Below are positions 44,332-53,536 of a stretch of 64,000 nucleotides of DNA, piece by piece; the first letter of the stretch is position 1; the number at the start of each line of letters is the position of its first letter. The position numbers and the translations under genes are program-made. The notes under the pieces were generated by a model. The model did not search any database and had not been told where the DNA came from. It saw only the letters and a program-made list of their open reading frames with translations. Location of the stretch: contig NZ_MEIY01000001.1 of assembly GCF_001752365.1 (NCBI RefSeq), forward strand, positions 2,100,473 through 2,164,472, written 5' to 3'. This DNA is from Marinobacter sp. X15-166B (GTDB taxonomy: Bacteria > Pseudomonadota > Gammaproteobacteria > Pseudomonadales > Oleiphilaceae).

Positions 44332-46629
44332 ATGACCAACACCAGAGCAGATCGTTTGTATGAGTTGTTACCGGTGGTCTATCGGATGCGCGATGCCGAG
44401 CAGGGCGAGCCGCTGAAGGCGCTGCTAAAGGTGATCGCGGAACAGGCCAATCTGGTGGAAGACGATATCGCGCAACTCTATGAAAACTGGTTTATCGAAA
44501 CCTGTGAAGATTGGGTGGTGCCCTACCTCGGTGACCTGGTGGGCTACGAGCCCGTGCACGAAGCCGGGGAGCCTGCCAGTCTTCAAACCGCACAGGGGCA
44601 GCAACGTAACAATGTTCTGATTCCGCGCCGCGAAGTCGCCAATACCCTTCGCTACCGGCGGCGCAAGGGCGCACTCGCCTTGCTGGAGCTGTTAAGCCAG
44701 GACAGTGCCGGTTGGCCGGCACGGGCGGTTGAGTTTTATGCGCTGCTGGGCTGGACGCAAGCCCTCAATCACCTGCAGCTCGAGCGCGGGCGCACCGTGG
44801 ATATCCGTAAGGGCGCCGCGCTGGATGGTCTGGGCAGCCCGTTTGATAGCTTTGCCCACAACGTCGATGTGCGTCGCATCAACTCCCGGCATACCCACGG
44901 ACGGCACAATATTGCGAGTGTGGCGGTATTTGTGTGGCGACTGAAAGTCTATGGCGTGACCGGGACGCCGGCGTATCGGCACGAATCCAGCGGCCAGCAT
45001 TGCTTTACCTTCAGTGCGCTGGGCAATGACAGTCCCCTCTATACCCGAGCGCAAGCGGAATCCGACCCAACTCATATAGCCGAAGAGATAAATTTACCGG
45101 TGCCCATCAGGCGCCGTTGGTTGCAGGCAGACGTAACCGGTGATGCTTCGGCGGGAAGCCTTCCCCGGCTCTACGGCGCCGGCAACAGCCTGCAGATCTG
45201 GACCGGCAAAAAGCGCGGCAACGACATCATCAGGCAACCGGTACCGGGGGAGCAAATAGTCGCCGCAGACCTGACGGATTGGCGCTACGCACCGCGCCGC
45301 GGCAAGGTGGCGGTGGATCCCAGGCTGGGGCGCATTGCCTTCCCGGTGCGCCACTTCCCCAAGCACGGCGTGTGGGTCAGTTATCACTACGGGTTCAGCA
45401 TGGATCTGGGCGGTGGCGAGTACGAACGCCCCCTGATACAGCCCGGAGCAGCCGGGATTTATACGGTGGGTAAAGGGGCAACCTACCCGACTATTAACGC
45501 CGCACTGCAAGCCTGGGACGAGCAGCGTCCCGAGCACGCCGTCATCGAAATCACCGACAGCGGCGTTTACGTTGAGCCCATCTGTATCGAATTCAAAACC
45601 GGTCACACCAGCCTGCAATTGCGCGCCGCCAACCGTCAGCGGCCGCTGATCCGCTTGCTGGACTGGCAAGTTGACCAGCCCGATGCACTCGCGGTCACCG
45701 GTGAGGCGGGCAGTTACTTCACCCTGGACGGCCTGCTGATTTCCGGTCGTGGGGTGCAGGCAGCCGGTGATTTGAGCGAGCTGACGCTGCGCCACACCAC
45801 CCTGGTTCCCGGCTGGACGCTGGACGAAGACTGCGAGCCAGTGCATGGCACCGAACCCAGTCTGGAAATTTTCAGCCCTGCTGTCTGCGTCAGGATCGAG
45901 CACAGCATTTTGGGGTCCATTCAGATCAACCCGCTGATTCCCGAGCCAGAGGAGGACGCGGAGCAAACGCCGGATGAGCTGGACGACCAGGCAGCGACGG
46001 ACGATGAACGGGCCCTGGCCCGATGCCAGGGGCAGGTGCCGGGGGGCCGTCTTGACCCCATCCGGATCTGCATCAGCGACAGCATTGTGGATGCCAGCGA
46101 TCCGCAGCGGGAAGCCATCGGTGAGCCCGGTTGCGCCGTCGCCCACGCCTGCCTGAACATTGTGCGCAGCACCGTGTTCGGGCAGCTTCAGGTCCACGCC
46201 ATGGAACTGGGTGAAAACTGCATATTTGAGGGTCGCGTCACCGTTGCCCGGCGGCAGCAAGGGTGTTTGCGCTTTAGCTATGTAACACCGGGTTCCCGCA
46301 CCCCACGCCGCTATCGCTGCCAACCGGACCTCGTCGAACAGACCGTACAAGAAAAGGACCCCGGTCTCGATACCGCAACTCTGCAGGCGAAACAGCTCAT
46401 AGAACGCTTGCGTGTTCGCCCGCAGTTCAACAGCGTGCGCTATGGCACCCCCGCCTACTGCCAGTTATCCGGGTGCTGTGCACAGGAGATCAAAGCCGGC
46501 GCCGATGATGAGTCCGAAATGGGGGTGTTTCACAACCTGTATCAACCGCAACGAATGGCTAATTTAACCGTTCGCCTGGACGAATACTTACCCGCTCGAA
46601 TGGACGTTGGCATCATCGTATCGAGCTAG
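44332..46629 (+). CDS. gpI-like tail protein with C-terminal extension (Afp12-like)
   Basis: A 765-residue protein. The N-terminal 160 residues are the phage tail protein I domain: RADRLYELLPVVYRMRDAEQ, ALLKVIAEQANLVEDDIAQLYENWFIETCEDWVVPYLGDLVGY and VANTLRYRRRKGALALLELL. The middle holds ATYPTINAALQAWDEQRPEH, and residues about 400-620 look like a solenoid of short beta strands. The end has several Cys (QLSGCCAQEI). It completes the baseplate and may carry peripheral or receptor-binding parts. Confidence 0.87.
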   Translation: MTNTRADRLYELLPVVYRMRDAEQGEPLKALLKVIAEQANLVEDDIAQLYENWFIETCEDWVVPYLGDLVGYEPVHEAGEPASLQTAQGQQRNNVLIPRREVANTLRYRRRKGALALLELLSQDSAGWPARAVEFYALLGWTQALNHLQLERGRTVDIRKGAALDGLGSPFDSFAHNVDVRRINSRHTHGRHNIASVAVFVWRLKVYGVTGTPAYRHESSGQHCFTFSALGNDSPLYTRAQAESDPTHIAEEINLPVPIRRRWLQADVTGDASAGSLPRLYGAGNSLQIWTGKKRGNDIIRQPVPGEQIVAADLTDWRYAPRRGKVAVDPRLGRIAFPVRHFPKHGVWVSYHYGFSMDLGGGEYERPLIQPGAAGIYTVGKGATYPTINAALQAWDEQRPEHAVIEITDSGVYVEPICIEFKTGHTSLQLRAANRQRPLIRLLDWQVDQPDALAVTGEAGSYFTLDGLLISGRGVQAAGDLSELTLRHTTLVPGWTLDEDCEPVHGTEPSLEIFSPAVCVRIEHSILGSIQINPLIPEPEEDAEQTPDELDDQAATDDERALARCQGQVPGGRLDPIRICISDSIVDASDPQREAIGEPGCAVAHACLNIVRSTVFGQLQVHAMELGENCIFEGRVTVARRQQGCLRFSYVTPGSRTPRRYRCQPDLVEQTVQEKDPGLDTATLQAKQLIERLRVRPQFNSVRYGTPAYCQLSGCCAQEIKAGADDESEMGVFHNLYQPQRMANLTVRLDEYLPARMDVGIIVSS

Positions 46630-46638
46630 GAGGATGAC

Positions 46639-48036
46639 ATGCACGACGACGACTTCACCAAAGGTGCACGTGGCCAGTTCAGGGGGGATTTTACCCGGGA
46701 TACCTTCGATCCCTCCCGGCAGTTCAGCCGGGTATTGATGCAGCAGGGGCGGGTGCAAATGGACTCGGACTGGAACGAGCAGGTGTCCATCATCACCCAT
46801 TATTTACGGACCCTGACCGCCGATCTGGTCGGGCCCCACGGGGCGCCTCGACAAAACGACGGTGCCACCGGGGAGGGCTTCAAAATATCCGCGGATGGAA
46901 AGTCGTTTCGCATTCATCAGGGCCATTATTATGTCGGCGGCGTTCTTTGCCAGAATGATCGCCAGGAGGATGCATCCGGTGACGGCCTGCTTTACAGCGA
47001 GCAACCGGATAATCCGCTCACCGCCGAAGAGAAAGAAACAGGACTGCCCGATGGTGGCCATCTGGTCTACCTCGATGTCTGGGAACGTCACCTGAGTTAC
47101 GTCGAAGACGATTACATGCGCGAAAAGGCCCTGGGCGGGCCAGACACCGCCGCCCGGGCACAGGTGGTATGGCAGGTTAAAGTCAGGGCGGAAGTGGAAA
47201 TAGAAAAACAAACGCCCTACGACGACTTTCTGATGCTATTGGCCGACGACATCAAACCCGGCACGGGACGGCTAAAGGCTCGGGCCAGGACGAGTCCGGA
47301 GGACAACAACGACCCGTGTCTGACCGCTCCGGAAGCGAGTTATCGCGGTGCCGAGAATCAACTCTACCGGGTCGAAATACACCACAGCAGTGAAGACGCA
47401 AACGGCCCCAGCTTCAAGTGGTCCCGTGAGAACGGCGCGGTTATTTTCCCGATAACCGAATTCAGCGGTGGCGAGGTGATGACCCTCGAACATCTGGGCC
47501 GTGACTGCCGCTTTGGGTTGCAACCGAACGACTGGGTGGAACTGGTCGACGACGATTACATTCTGCAAAACCAGGCAGCGCCGTTGTTGCAAATCAAGGA
47601 AGTTGACACCGCGAACTCCCAGGTGATCCTGACGGGCGCGCCGCAATCACCGGTGGCCACGGATCCGGGCAAACATCCGTATCTGCGCCGCTGGGACCAG
47701 ACCGAGGGTGACGCAGACGGCGTACCCGTTAAGGCAGGCGCGGAGGACACCGCTTGGATTGCCCTTGAGGACGGCGTGGAAATACAGTTTCCCGCGGGTG
47801 CAGCGGAGAACAACGAGCCCGCATACGTGTATCGGACCGGTGATTACTGGCTGATCCCGGCGCGCACGGCGACCGGGGATGTGGAGTGGCCCGGGCCGGT
47901 GGACGACCCAAAAGCCTTGCCACCCCAAGGGGTCGATCATCACTACGCGCCCCTCGCGCGAATCAAGGTCTCCAATGGCGATGTTGACGACGTCGAAGAT
48001 CTCCGGCGTAAATTTATCAAGATGTGGAAGGTTTAG
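46639..48036 (+). CDS. DUF6519-type injection-system protein
   Basis: A 465-residue protein with AGGAGG before its ATG. The N-terminal GDFTRDTFDPSRQFSRVLMQQGRVQMDSDWNEQ is the hallmark of the DUF6519 family of phage-tail-like loci. The rest is beta-rich and includes ENQLYRVEIHHSSEDANGPS and FKWSRENGAVIFPI. The exact role is unknown; its place after the gpI-like gene suggests a baseplate rim or fibre-attachment protein. Confidence 0.83.
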   Translation: MHDDDFTKGARGQFRGDFTRDTFDPSRQFSRVLMQQGRVQMDSDWNEQVSIITHYLRTLTADLVGPHGAPRQNDGATGEGFKISADGKSFRIHQGHYYVGGVLCQNDRQEDASGDGLLYSEQPDNPLTAEEKETGLPDGGHLVYLDVWERHLSYVEDDYMREKALGGPDTAARAQVVWQVKVRAEVEIEKQTPYDDFLMLLADDIKPGTGRLKARARTSPEDNNDPCLTAPEASYRGAENQLYRVEIHHSSEDANGPSFKWSRENGAVIFPITEFSGGEVMTLEHLGRDCRFGLQPNDWVELVDDDYILQNQAAPLLQIKEVDTANSQVILTGAPQSPVATDPGKHPYLRRWDQTEGDADGVPVKAGAEDTAWIALEDGVEIQFPAGAAENNEPAYVYRTGDYWLIPARTATGDVEWPGPVDDPKALPPQGVDHHYAPLARIKVSNGDVDDVEDLRRKFIKMWKV

Positions 48037-48101
48037 TCGGTTGAAAGGTCTCGCGAAATGCTCGACCGGGGTAGCGCCTCGGTAGTCAAGGAGACGAGAG
48101 A

Positions 48102-48920
48102 ATGGACAGGATGCACGTCATTTTGTTACTGCTGGCAGGGCTGGGCCTGTTGGTGTTTGCGGTCTTTCTTCGAACTCGATATGGGGAAAAATACGAACTC
48201 AAAGTTATTGATCTGGTCCTGATTGTTTTGCCCCTGTTGTTAGTGCTGCTGGTGAGCGGCAAGCTGACGGTGTTCGATGCCTTTGGCATCAGGGCCGACC
48301 TCTCCGAGCTGTTTGCGGATGCCGCCGAGAAGACCATCGAAAGCCAGATTGCCAGCAAAAGCTCTCCGGGGGTGGAAGACGTTGTCAATATGCTTGAGGT
48401 GGCGTCCAAGCGCGGTGTCGGCGACATCCCCCGGCTGATCGAAAACAAAACGGAAGCGCTAGCCTTCCGTTTGGGGCATGGCGGTTATTACGGTCCCGCT
48501 ATTGAACAATACTTTGACGCGCTATACGCCAGTTCCTACCTCCAATATCTGATCATCAAAAACAGCGACAGTACACTGTTTGGTATCTATAACGTGCTGG
48601 ATTTGAATGTGTATTTTCGAAGCCAAGGGTCTCGTGCCTATGAGCAATTTGCCAGTTGGCTGAATGAGGCCGACACCCAAGCGCAGCAGTCACTGGTTAA
48701 TCTGCCCGGCTTTGTTGGCGCGGATCAGGCCGTGGCCTGGTCCAGGAGCAAGTGGGAAGTGCTGGAGCAGATGGACAAGCTCAAGGTGGACAGTCTGCCT
48801 TGTATTAACAGCGAAGGCGTCTTCATCGGTACCATAGAGCGCTCCCAGCTGACCGCCAGTATGATTCTTGAGGTGGTCAGGCGGCTGGAGGGTACCGATG
48901 CAAGCCCCGCCGGGCCGTAA
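48102..48920 (+). CDS. Inner-membrane protein with CBS-like C-terminal segment
   Basis: A 272-residue protein with AAGGAG before its ATG. Two membrane segments lie at residues about 5-22 and 36-52. The rest is predicted cytoplasmic and helical, ending in LPCINSEGVFIGTIERSQLTASMILEVV (about 232-260), which resembles half of a CBS nucleotide-binding domain. It is the last gene on the operon strand, 65 bases after the DUF6519 gene. It might anchor the particle or sense state at the membrane, as accessory membrane proteins do in some cytoplasmic injection systems; no sequence feature proves this. Confidence 0.72.
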   Translation: MDRMHVILLLLAGLGLLVFAVFLRTRYGEKYELKVIDLVLIVLPLLLVLLVSGKLTVFDAFGIRADLSELFADAAEKTIESQIASKSSPGVEDVVNMLEVASKRGVGDIPRLIENKTEALAFRLGHGGYYGPAIEQYFDALYASSYLQYLIIKNSDSTLFGIYNVLDLNVYFRSQGSRAYEQFASWLNEADTQAQQSLVNLPGFVGADQAVAWSRSKWEVLEQMDKLKVDSLPCINSEGVFIGTIERSQLTASMILEVVRRLEGTDASPAGP

Positions 48921-48967
48921 GGATCCCGTGAGCGGGCGGCTCTGGCAGGGTAATAAAACCTTGTCGT

Positions 48968-48992
48968 GGTGTGCGCAGGGGGGTTGCACACC
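48968..48992 (+). terminator. Hairpin after the CIS operon
   Basis: GGTGTGC (48968-48974) and GCACACC (48986-48992) with an 11-base loop, 48 bases after the last operon gene. No T-run follows, so termination here would be weak or factor-dependent. The remaining gap to 49194 holds nothing I can identify. Confidence 0.35.
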
Positions 48993-49194
48993 CTCACTTA
49001 ACGGAGCGCCGTTACGCGGAAAACGCCGACGACCGTGGTGACGATCCCGCCGGACACAGTATCCTTTGCAGTTAATCCGCTTGGAGGTGTCATAGGTCCA
49101 CGCGCGAATGCCTGACCAGTTCACGGGGCTGCGTTTATGGACTATAGGTAGAGCAAGCATCAACGAAACAGGGTAATGACAACAGGAGATCGTC

Positions 49195-49506
49195 ATGGCT
49201 CAAAGTGCTGGACAACGGCGAAAGGAACTGGCCCCGGATATTGACGCCAGCTGGAAACAGTTCAGCAAAGCAGTGTTCGCAGAGGGCGCGCTGGATGTCA
49301 AAACCAAGCAGTTGATCGCAGTGGCGGTGGCGCACGTTACCCAGTGCCCGTATTGCATTCAGGGTCATGCGCCCTTGGCGAAACGGGCGGGTGCCACGGA
49401 GGCTGAGATCATGGAAGCCATCTGGGTGGCGGCGGAAATGCGCGCCGGCGGTGCTGTAGCGCATTCGCACCTGGCATTGGATGCCCTCGACGGCGAGGAC
49501 AAGTAA
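49195..49506 (+). CDS. AhpD-like carboxymuconolactone decarboxylase family protein
   Basis: A 103-residue protein with the family pattern KTKQLIAVAVAHVTQCPYCIQGHAPLAKRAGATEAEIMEAI. The redox pair C51-x-x-C54 with H58 is intact, as in AhpD peroxidase partners. AGGAG stands before the ATG. Members act as small alkylhydroperoxide reductases or decarboxylases; the substrate cannot be told from the sequence. It stands alone between the injection operon and the tRNA gene. Confidence 0.9.
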   Translation: MAQSAGQRRKELAPDIDASWKQFSKAVFAEGALDVKTKQLIAVAVAHVTQCPYCIQGHAPLAKRAGATEAEIMEAIWVAAEMRAGGAVAHSHLALDALDGEDK

Positions 49507-49734
49507 ACGGTTATCCAGCAGGCATGAGCGACTATCGCTGACAGGGAGGTGCCCTTAACGAGCAGGAGCTGTTGGGCCATGCGGGAGAAACGCGCAGAGT
49601 TTGCTTGAAACCGAGGGCAGGAATCAGCGGGCCAGGCGGAATAAAGTCGGGCGTTTCTAACCCAAACACCGGGCTGTTAAGACCATTAGCGAAGCTTGTA
49701 AGGTATTGATTCGACCATTACTTGAGGGAAGTAA

Positions 49735-49821
49735 TGGTGCCGAGGAGAGGACTTGAACCTCCACGGGGTTGCCCCCACTAGCACCTGAAGCTAGCGTGTC
49801 TACCAATTTCACCACCTCGGC
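49735..49821 (-). tRNA. tRNA-Leu (anticodon CAG)
   Basis: An 87-base gene read on the minus strand, from GCCGAGGTGG at 49821 to the encoded CCA at 49737-49735. The acceptor stem GCCGAGG pairs with CCTCGGC, the anticodon stem CTAGC/GCTAG encloses TTCAGGT (anticodon CAG), a long variable arm is present as expected for leucine, and the T arm has GGTTCAAGTCC. It decodes CUG. In Pseudomonas a tRNA-Leu also precedes rnr. Its 3' end faces the accessory island. Confidence 0.97.
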
Positions 49822-49923
49822 AGGTGATTCGCAGCTGTCCAGTGGATATCCGGAAGCTTTACTTCGTTGATATCTGGACTAATCTGCTAAACCAAGTATG
49901 TGTCTGCTTGGTTGATGGCGCGT

Positions 49924-49952
49924 ACTTTACTGGCTCACTCTGGGGCTGTCAA
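49924..49952 (-). promoter_or_regulatory. Strong sigma-70 promoter of tRNA-Leu
   Basis: On the minus strand TTGACA (49952-49947), a 17-base spacer, and TAAAGT (49929-49924), followed by a GC-rich ACGCGCC discriminator typical of stringently controlled stable RNA promoters. The predicted start near 49917 leaves a leader of about 95 bases before the tRNA. Confidence 0.75.
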
Positions 49953-50084
49953 ATACTTTTTTAAACTAGTTTCAAAATTCTGCCGCTGTCGGTTAGGCAG
50001 GGATGGTTTCGGGCGTTATACTCCGGGTTACATATACATAGGCCACCCACGCTTGATAAGGGTGGTGTCAGGACAAGGTTCCTA

Positions 50085-52628
50085 ATGACTTCCAGAAAAA
50101 AAGTATCCCAAGATCCTTACGCCAAGCGTGAGGCCAGTAACTACGACAACCCCATCCAGAGTCGCGAATTCATTATTGAGCACCTGCGCCAACGCGGCTC
50201 GCCGGCCACTCATGAAACGTTATGCGGTGAGCTGGGACTGACCGACGAGGCCGGTATCGAGGCATTGCGGCGGCGGTTGATCGCGATGTGCCGCGACGGT
50301 CAGCTGATCTGTAACCGTCGCGGGGGGTATCTGCCGCTGGAAGAAGCGGATCTGGTGACCGGACGGGTCATTGGGCACCGGGACGGTTTCGGGTTTCTGG
50401 CAGTGGAGGGCGAGGGCAGCGATCTGTTCCTCAGCGCCCGGCAGATGAGGCAGGTGTTTCACGGCGACCGGGTGGCGGCACGGGTCGACAGTGTGGATGA
50501 TCGTGGCCGTCGCGAGGGCGTGATTGTCGAGGTGCTGGAGCACAATACCCAGCAGATTGTCGGTCGGCTGTTTCGTGAAAGCGGTATTTCCTATGTGGTG
50601 CCCGAGAACGCCCGCATCAACCACGAGGTGATGATCCCGGAGGAGTTGTGTGGCGGTGGGCTGCATGGCCAGTATGTGGTGGCCGATGTGGTGCGGCAAC
50701 CGACCAGACGCTCGAAACCCACCGGGCGCATTGCCGAGGTGTTGGGGGAGCATATGGCGCCGGGCATGGAAATCGATGTGGCGATCCGCTCCTACGATAT
50801 ACCCCATAGCTGGTCCCAGGCGGTGGGCGAGCAAACCGCGGCGATTCCCGATTCGGTCAGCGACGCCGATTTGCAGGACCGGGTGGATTTGCGCAGCATG
50901 CCGCTGGTTACTATCGATGGCGAAGATGCCCGGGATTTCGACGATGCGGTCTATTGTGAGCGCAAGCCCCGTGGCGGGTTCCGGCTCGTCGTGGCCATTG
51001 CCGACGTGTCCCACTACGTCCGGGCGGGCACACCTCTGGATGAAGAGGCCTACGCCCGTGGCAACTCGGTGTATTTTCCCGACCACGTGGTGCCCATGCT
51101 GCCGGAAAAGCTGTCTAACGGTCTGTGCTCGCTGAACCCGGAAGTGGACCGTCTGTGCATGGTCGCGGATATGTCGGTCAGCGCCGCAGGCAAACTGACC
51201 GGGTACACCTTCTATCAGGCGGTGATCCACAGCCATGCCCGGCTGACCTACAACAAGGTCAGTGCCATGCTGGAGCACCCGGATACCGAGCCGGGCTACC
51301 GGTACAGTGAACAGTACGCCCACGTGTTGCCCCACCTCCATGACCTGTACGACCTGTACAAGGCTTTGCGCGGGGCGCGCATGGAGCGTGGCGCCATCGA
51401 TTTCGAAACGACGGAGACCCGTATCATTTTCGACGTGGCCCGCAAGATCGAAGAAATTGTGCCGGTGCACCGCAACGACGCCCACAAGATTATCGAGGAA
51501 TGCATGCTGTGCGCCAACGTGGCGGCCGCCCGGTTCCTCAAGAAATACAAGGTGCCCGCCCTGTACCGGGTGCACGACGGACCGTCGGAAGAGCGGCTGG
51601 GGTCGGTACGGTTGTTCCTCGGAGAACTGGGGTTGCAGTTGGGGGGCGGTGACAAGCCCAGTTCGGCGGATTATCAGGCGCTGTTGCAGCAGATCGGGGA
51701 TCGTCCGGACGCCCAGGTGATCCAGACCGTGATGTTGCGTTCGCTGAGTCAGGCGGTCTACAGCCCGGAGGAGGGGGGCCACTTCGGTCTGGGCTTCCCC
51801 AGTTACGCCCACTTTACTTCCCCCATCCGGCGTTATCCGGATCTGATTGTGCATCGGGCGATCAAGTCGATCATTCACGGTGACAGTGGTTCGGTGGTCA
51901 ATCGCGCGGTCAAGTCCGTCAGGTCCGCCTTTCAGGGCGGCGGCCGCGGGGCCGGCGTGGTGCAGCCGAAACACAAGGACCCGGAGCTGGCCAGGTACCC
52001 TTATGACTATGCGCGCATGGAGCAAATGGGCGAGCATGTGTCGATGACCGAGCGTCGCGCCGATGATGCCACCCGTGATGTGATGGCCTGGCTCAAGTGT
52101 GAGTACCTCAGCGACCACGTCGGGCAAGAATTCGACGGGGTGATTTCGGCGGTGGTACCGTTTGGTTTCTTTGTCGAGCTGAGCGATATCTACATTGAAG
52201 GCCTGGTGCATGTGTCCACCCTGAGCGGGGATTACTTCCAGCACGACGCCGCCAAGCACCGGCTGATTGGTGAGCGGACTGCTATCAGCTTCCGTTTGGG
52301 GGATGAGGTGCGGGTGCAGGTGGCGCGTGTGGGGCTGGAAGACCGGAAAATCGACCTGGAGCTGTTGAGTACGCCGCGACGCCGCAAAGCCGACCGCGAT
52401 GCCCTGAGTGTAAACCGCAAGCGCCGTGGTGAGGATTCCAAAAAAAGTTCCGGTCCGAAAGGAAAGGGCAAGGCCAAAATCAAACGGCCGGTGAAGAGCA
52501 AGGCGGCAGGCAAGGCGAAGGCGCCCAAGTCCGCGAAGGAGAAGCTGGTTAAAGACGCCGCCAAAGCCGCCGCCGACAAGGGCGGCAAACGCAAGGCGCC
52601 GGCCAAATCACGCAAATCAGGAAAGTAA
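50085..52628 (+). CDS. rnr: Ribonuclease R
   Basis: An 847-residue 3'-5' exoribonuclease that degrades structured RNA and takes part in rRNA quality control. The order is: N-terminal helix-turn-helix (ETLCGELGLTDEAGIEALRRRL), cold-shock domains (TGRVIGHRDGFGFLAVEGEG), the RNB catalytic domain with the Asp cluster TIDGEDARDFDDAVYCE near residue 280 and SYAHFTSPIRRYPDLIVHRAI near residue 570, an S1 domain (about 685-765), and a Lys/Ala-rich tail of about 80 residues. A possible -10 TATACT lies at 50017-50022. rlmB follows after three bases. Confidence 0.97.
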   Translation: MTSRKKVSQDPYAKREASNYDNPIQSREFIIEHLRQRGSPATHETLCGELGLTDEAGIEALRRRLIAMCRDGQLICNRRGGYLPLEEADLVTGRVIGHRDGFGFLAVEGEGSDLFLSARQMRQVFHGDRVAARVDSVDDRGRREGVIVEVLEHNTQQIVGRLFRESGISYVVPENARINHEVMIPEELCGGGLHGQYVVADVVRQPTRRSKPTGRIAEVLGEHMAPGMEIDVAIRSYDIPHSWSQAVGEQTAAIPDSVSDADLQDRVDLRSMPLVTIDGEDARDFDDAVYCERKPRGGFRLVVAIADVSHYVRAGTPLDEEAYARGNSVYFPDHVVPMLPEKLSNGLCSLNPEVDRLCMVADMSVSAAGKLTGYTFYQAVIHSHARLTYNKVSAMLEHPDTEPGYRYSEQYAHVLPHLHDLYDLYKALRGARMERGAIDFETTETRIIFDVARKIEEIVPVHRNDAHKIIEECMLCANVAAARFLKKYKVPALYRVHDGPSEERLGSVRLFLGELGLQLGGGDKPSSADYQALLQQIGDRPDAQVIQTVMLRSLSQAVYSPEEGGHFGLGFPSYAHFTSPIRRYPDLIVHRAIKSIIHGDSGSVVNRAVKSVRSAFQGGGRGAGVVQPKHKDPELARYPYDYARMEQMGEHVSMTERRADDATRDVMAWLKCEYLSDHVGQEFDGVISAVVPFGFFVELSDIYIEGLVHVSTLSGDYFQHDAAKHRLIGERTAISFRLGDEVRVQVARVGLEDRKIDLELLSTPRRRKADRDALSVNRKRRGEDSKKSSGPKGKGKAKIKRPVKSKAAGKAKAPKSAKEKLVKDAAKAAADKGGKRKAPAKSRKSGK

Positions 52629-52631
52629 CCC

Positions 52632-53369
52632 GTGAGTGACGAGTTTATTTTTGGTTGGCATGCGGTAGAAGCGGTTCTCAAGCAAGAACCGGCGCGTTTG
52701 CAGCAAGTGTGGATACAGACCGGTCGGCAGGACCGGCGGGTGAAAACGATAACCGATGAGCTCGACAGTTTGGGTGTGCCCTGGCAGGAGGTGCATCGCC
52801 GCGAGCTCGACCGGCGTGTGGGGGGGGTGCATCAGGGCGTTGTTGCGCAGGTTGGCGAAAGCCGGGAGTGGCTGGAAGGCGACTTGATGGCAATGCTGGA
52901 GAAATCCGGCCAGCCGCCGTTTCTGCTGATTCTGGATGGCGTCACCGACCCCCACAATCTGGGGGCGTGTTTGCGTACCGCCGATGCCACCGGTATTCAG
53001 GCGGTTATCGTGCCAAAAGACAAGTCGGCTTCGTTGTCGCCGACCGTGCGCAAGGTGGCCTGTGGCGCGGCAGAAACCGTTCCCCTGGTGCGGGTGACCA
53101 ATCTGGCGCGCACCATGCGTGCCTTGCAGGATCACGGCGTCTGGCTGATCGGCACTGCCGGGGAGGCCGGTGCCACTCTGTATCAGGCCGATTTTACCGG
53201 CCCGGTCGGGCTGGTGATGGGGGCCGAGGGCAAAGGCATGCGCCGGTTAACCCGGGATCATTGCGATACGTTGATCAATATCCCCATGCAGGGGCATGTC
53301 GACAGCCTCAATGTGTCCGTGGCCACCGGGGTGTGTCTTTACGAAGCCTTGCGACAAAGACTTGCATAG
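52632..53369 (+). CDS. rlmB: 23S rRNA (guanosine-2251-2'-O)-methyltransferase
   Basis: A 245-residue SPOUT-family methyltransferase for G2251 in the peptidyl-transferase P-loop. The N-terminal substrate-binding domain starts [19 protein letters not shown]. The knot motifs are [30 protein letters not shown] and [24 protein letters not shown]. It starts with GTG three bases after rnr, the usual coupling in gammaproteobacteria. Confidence 0.96.
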   Translation: MSDEFIFGWHAVEAVLKQEPARLQQVWIQTGRQDRRVKTITDELDSLGVPWQEVHRRELDRRVGGVHQGVVAQVGESREWLEGDLMAMLEKSGQPPFLLILDGVTDPHNLGACLRTADATGIQAVIVPKDKSASLSPTVRKVACGAAETVPLVRVTNLARTMRALQDHGVWLIGTAGEAGATLYQADFTGPVGLVMGAEGKGMRRLTRDHCDTLINIPMQGHVDSLNVSVATGVCLYEALRQRLA

Positions 53370-53393
53370 CCGCAGGCAACTACATAGAATGTG

Positions 53394-53415
53394 CCACCCC
53401 TTTTTTTAGGGGTGG
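53394..53415 (+). terminator. Hairpin between rlmB and rpsF
   Basis: CCACCCCT (53394-53401), six T, AGGGGTGG (53408-53415): a perfect eight-pair stem. It can end rlmB transcription or belong to the leader of the rpsF operon. No T-run follows. I could not recognise the S6:S18-binding autoregulatory structure with confidence. Confidence 0.45.
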
Positions 53416-53536
53416 TATGGTATTGTGTTCTGTTTTACCCAGGAACGCAGCAAAAGCTGGCAGCTCCGGTTGCCTACTCCTTGCTTTTAACGGGCCGAGG
53501 GCCGGTTGAAAGCTGTTTAAACCGTAGGGAGAACTC

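Noticed and set aside
22123-48036. Prophage
   Set aside because: Tail-type genes only; no capsid, portal, terminase, integrase, repressor or lysis genes, and DUF4255, DUF4157 and Afp15-like genes point to an injection system.
22123-48036. Type VI secretion system
   Set aside because: No TssJ, TssL, TssM, Hcp-type tube or ClpV; the sheath is a single phage-like protein rather than TssB/TssC, and the ATPase is of the Afp15 type.
50220-52259. 679-codon open frame on the minus strand
   Set aside because: Opposite rnr, His/Arg/Gly-rich without recognisable domains; a shadow of the RNase R gene.
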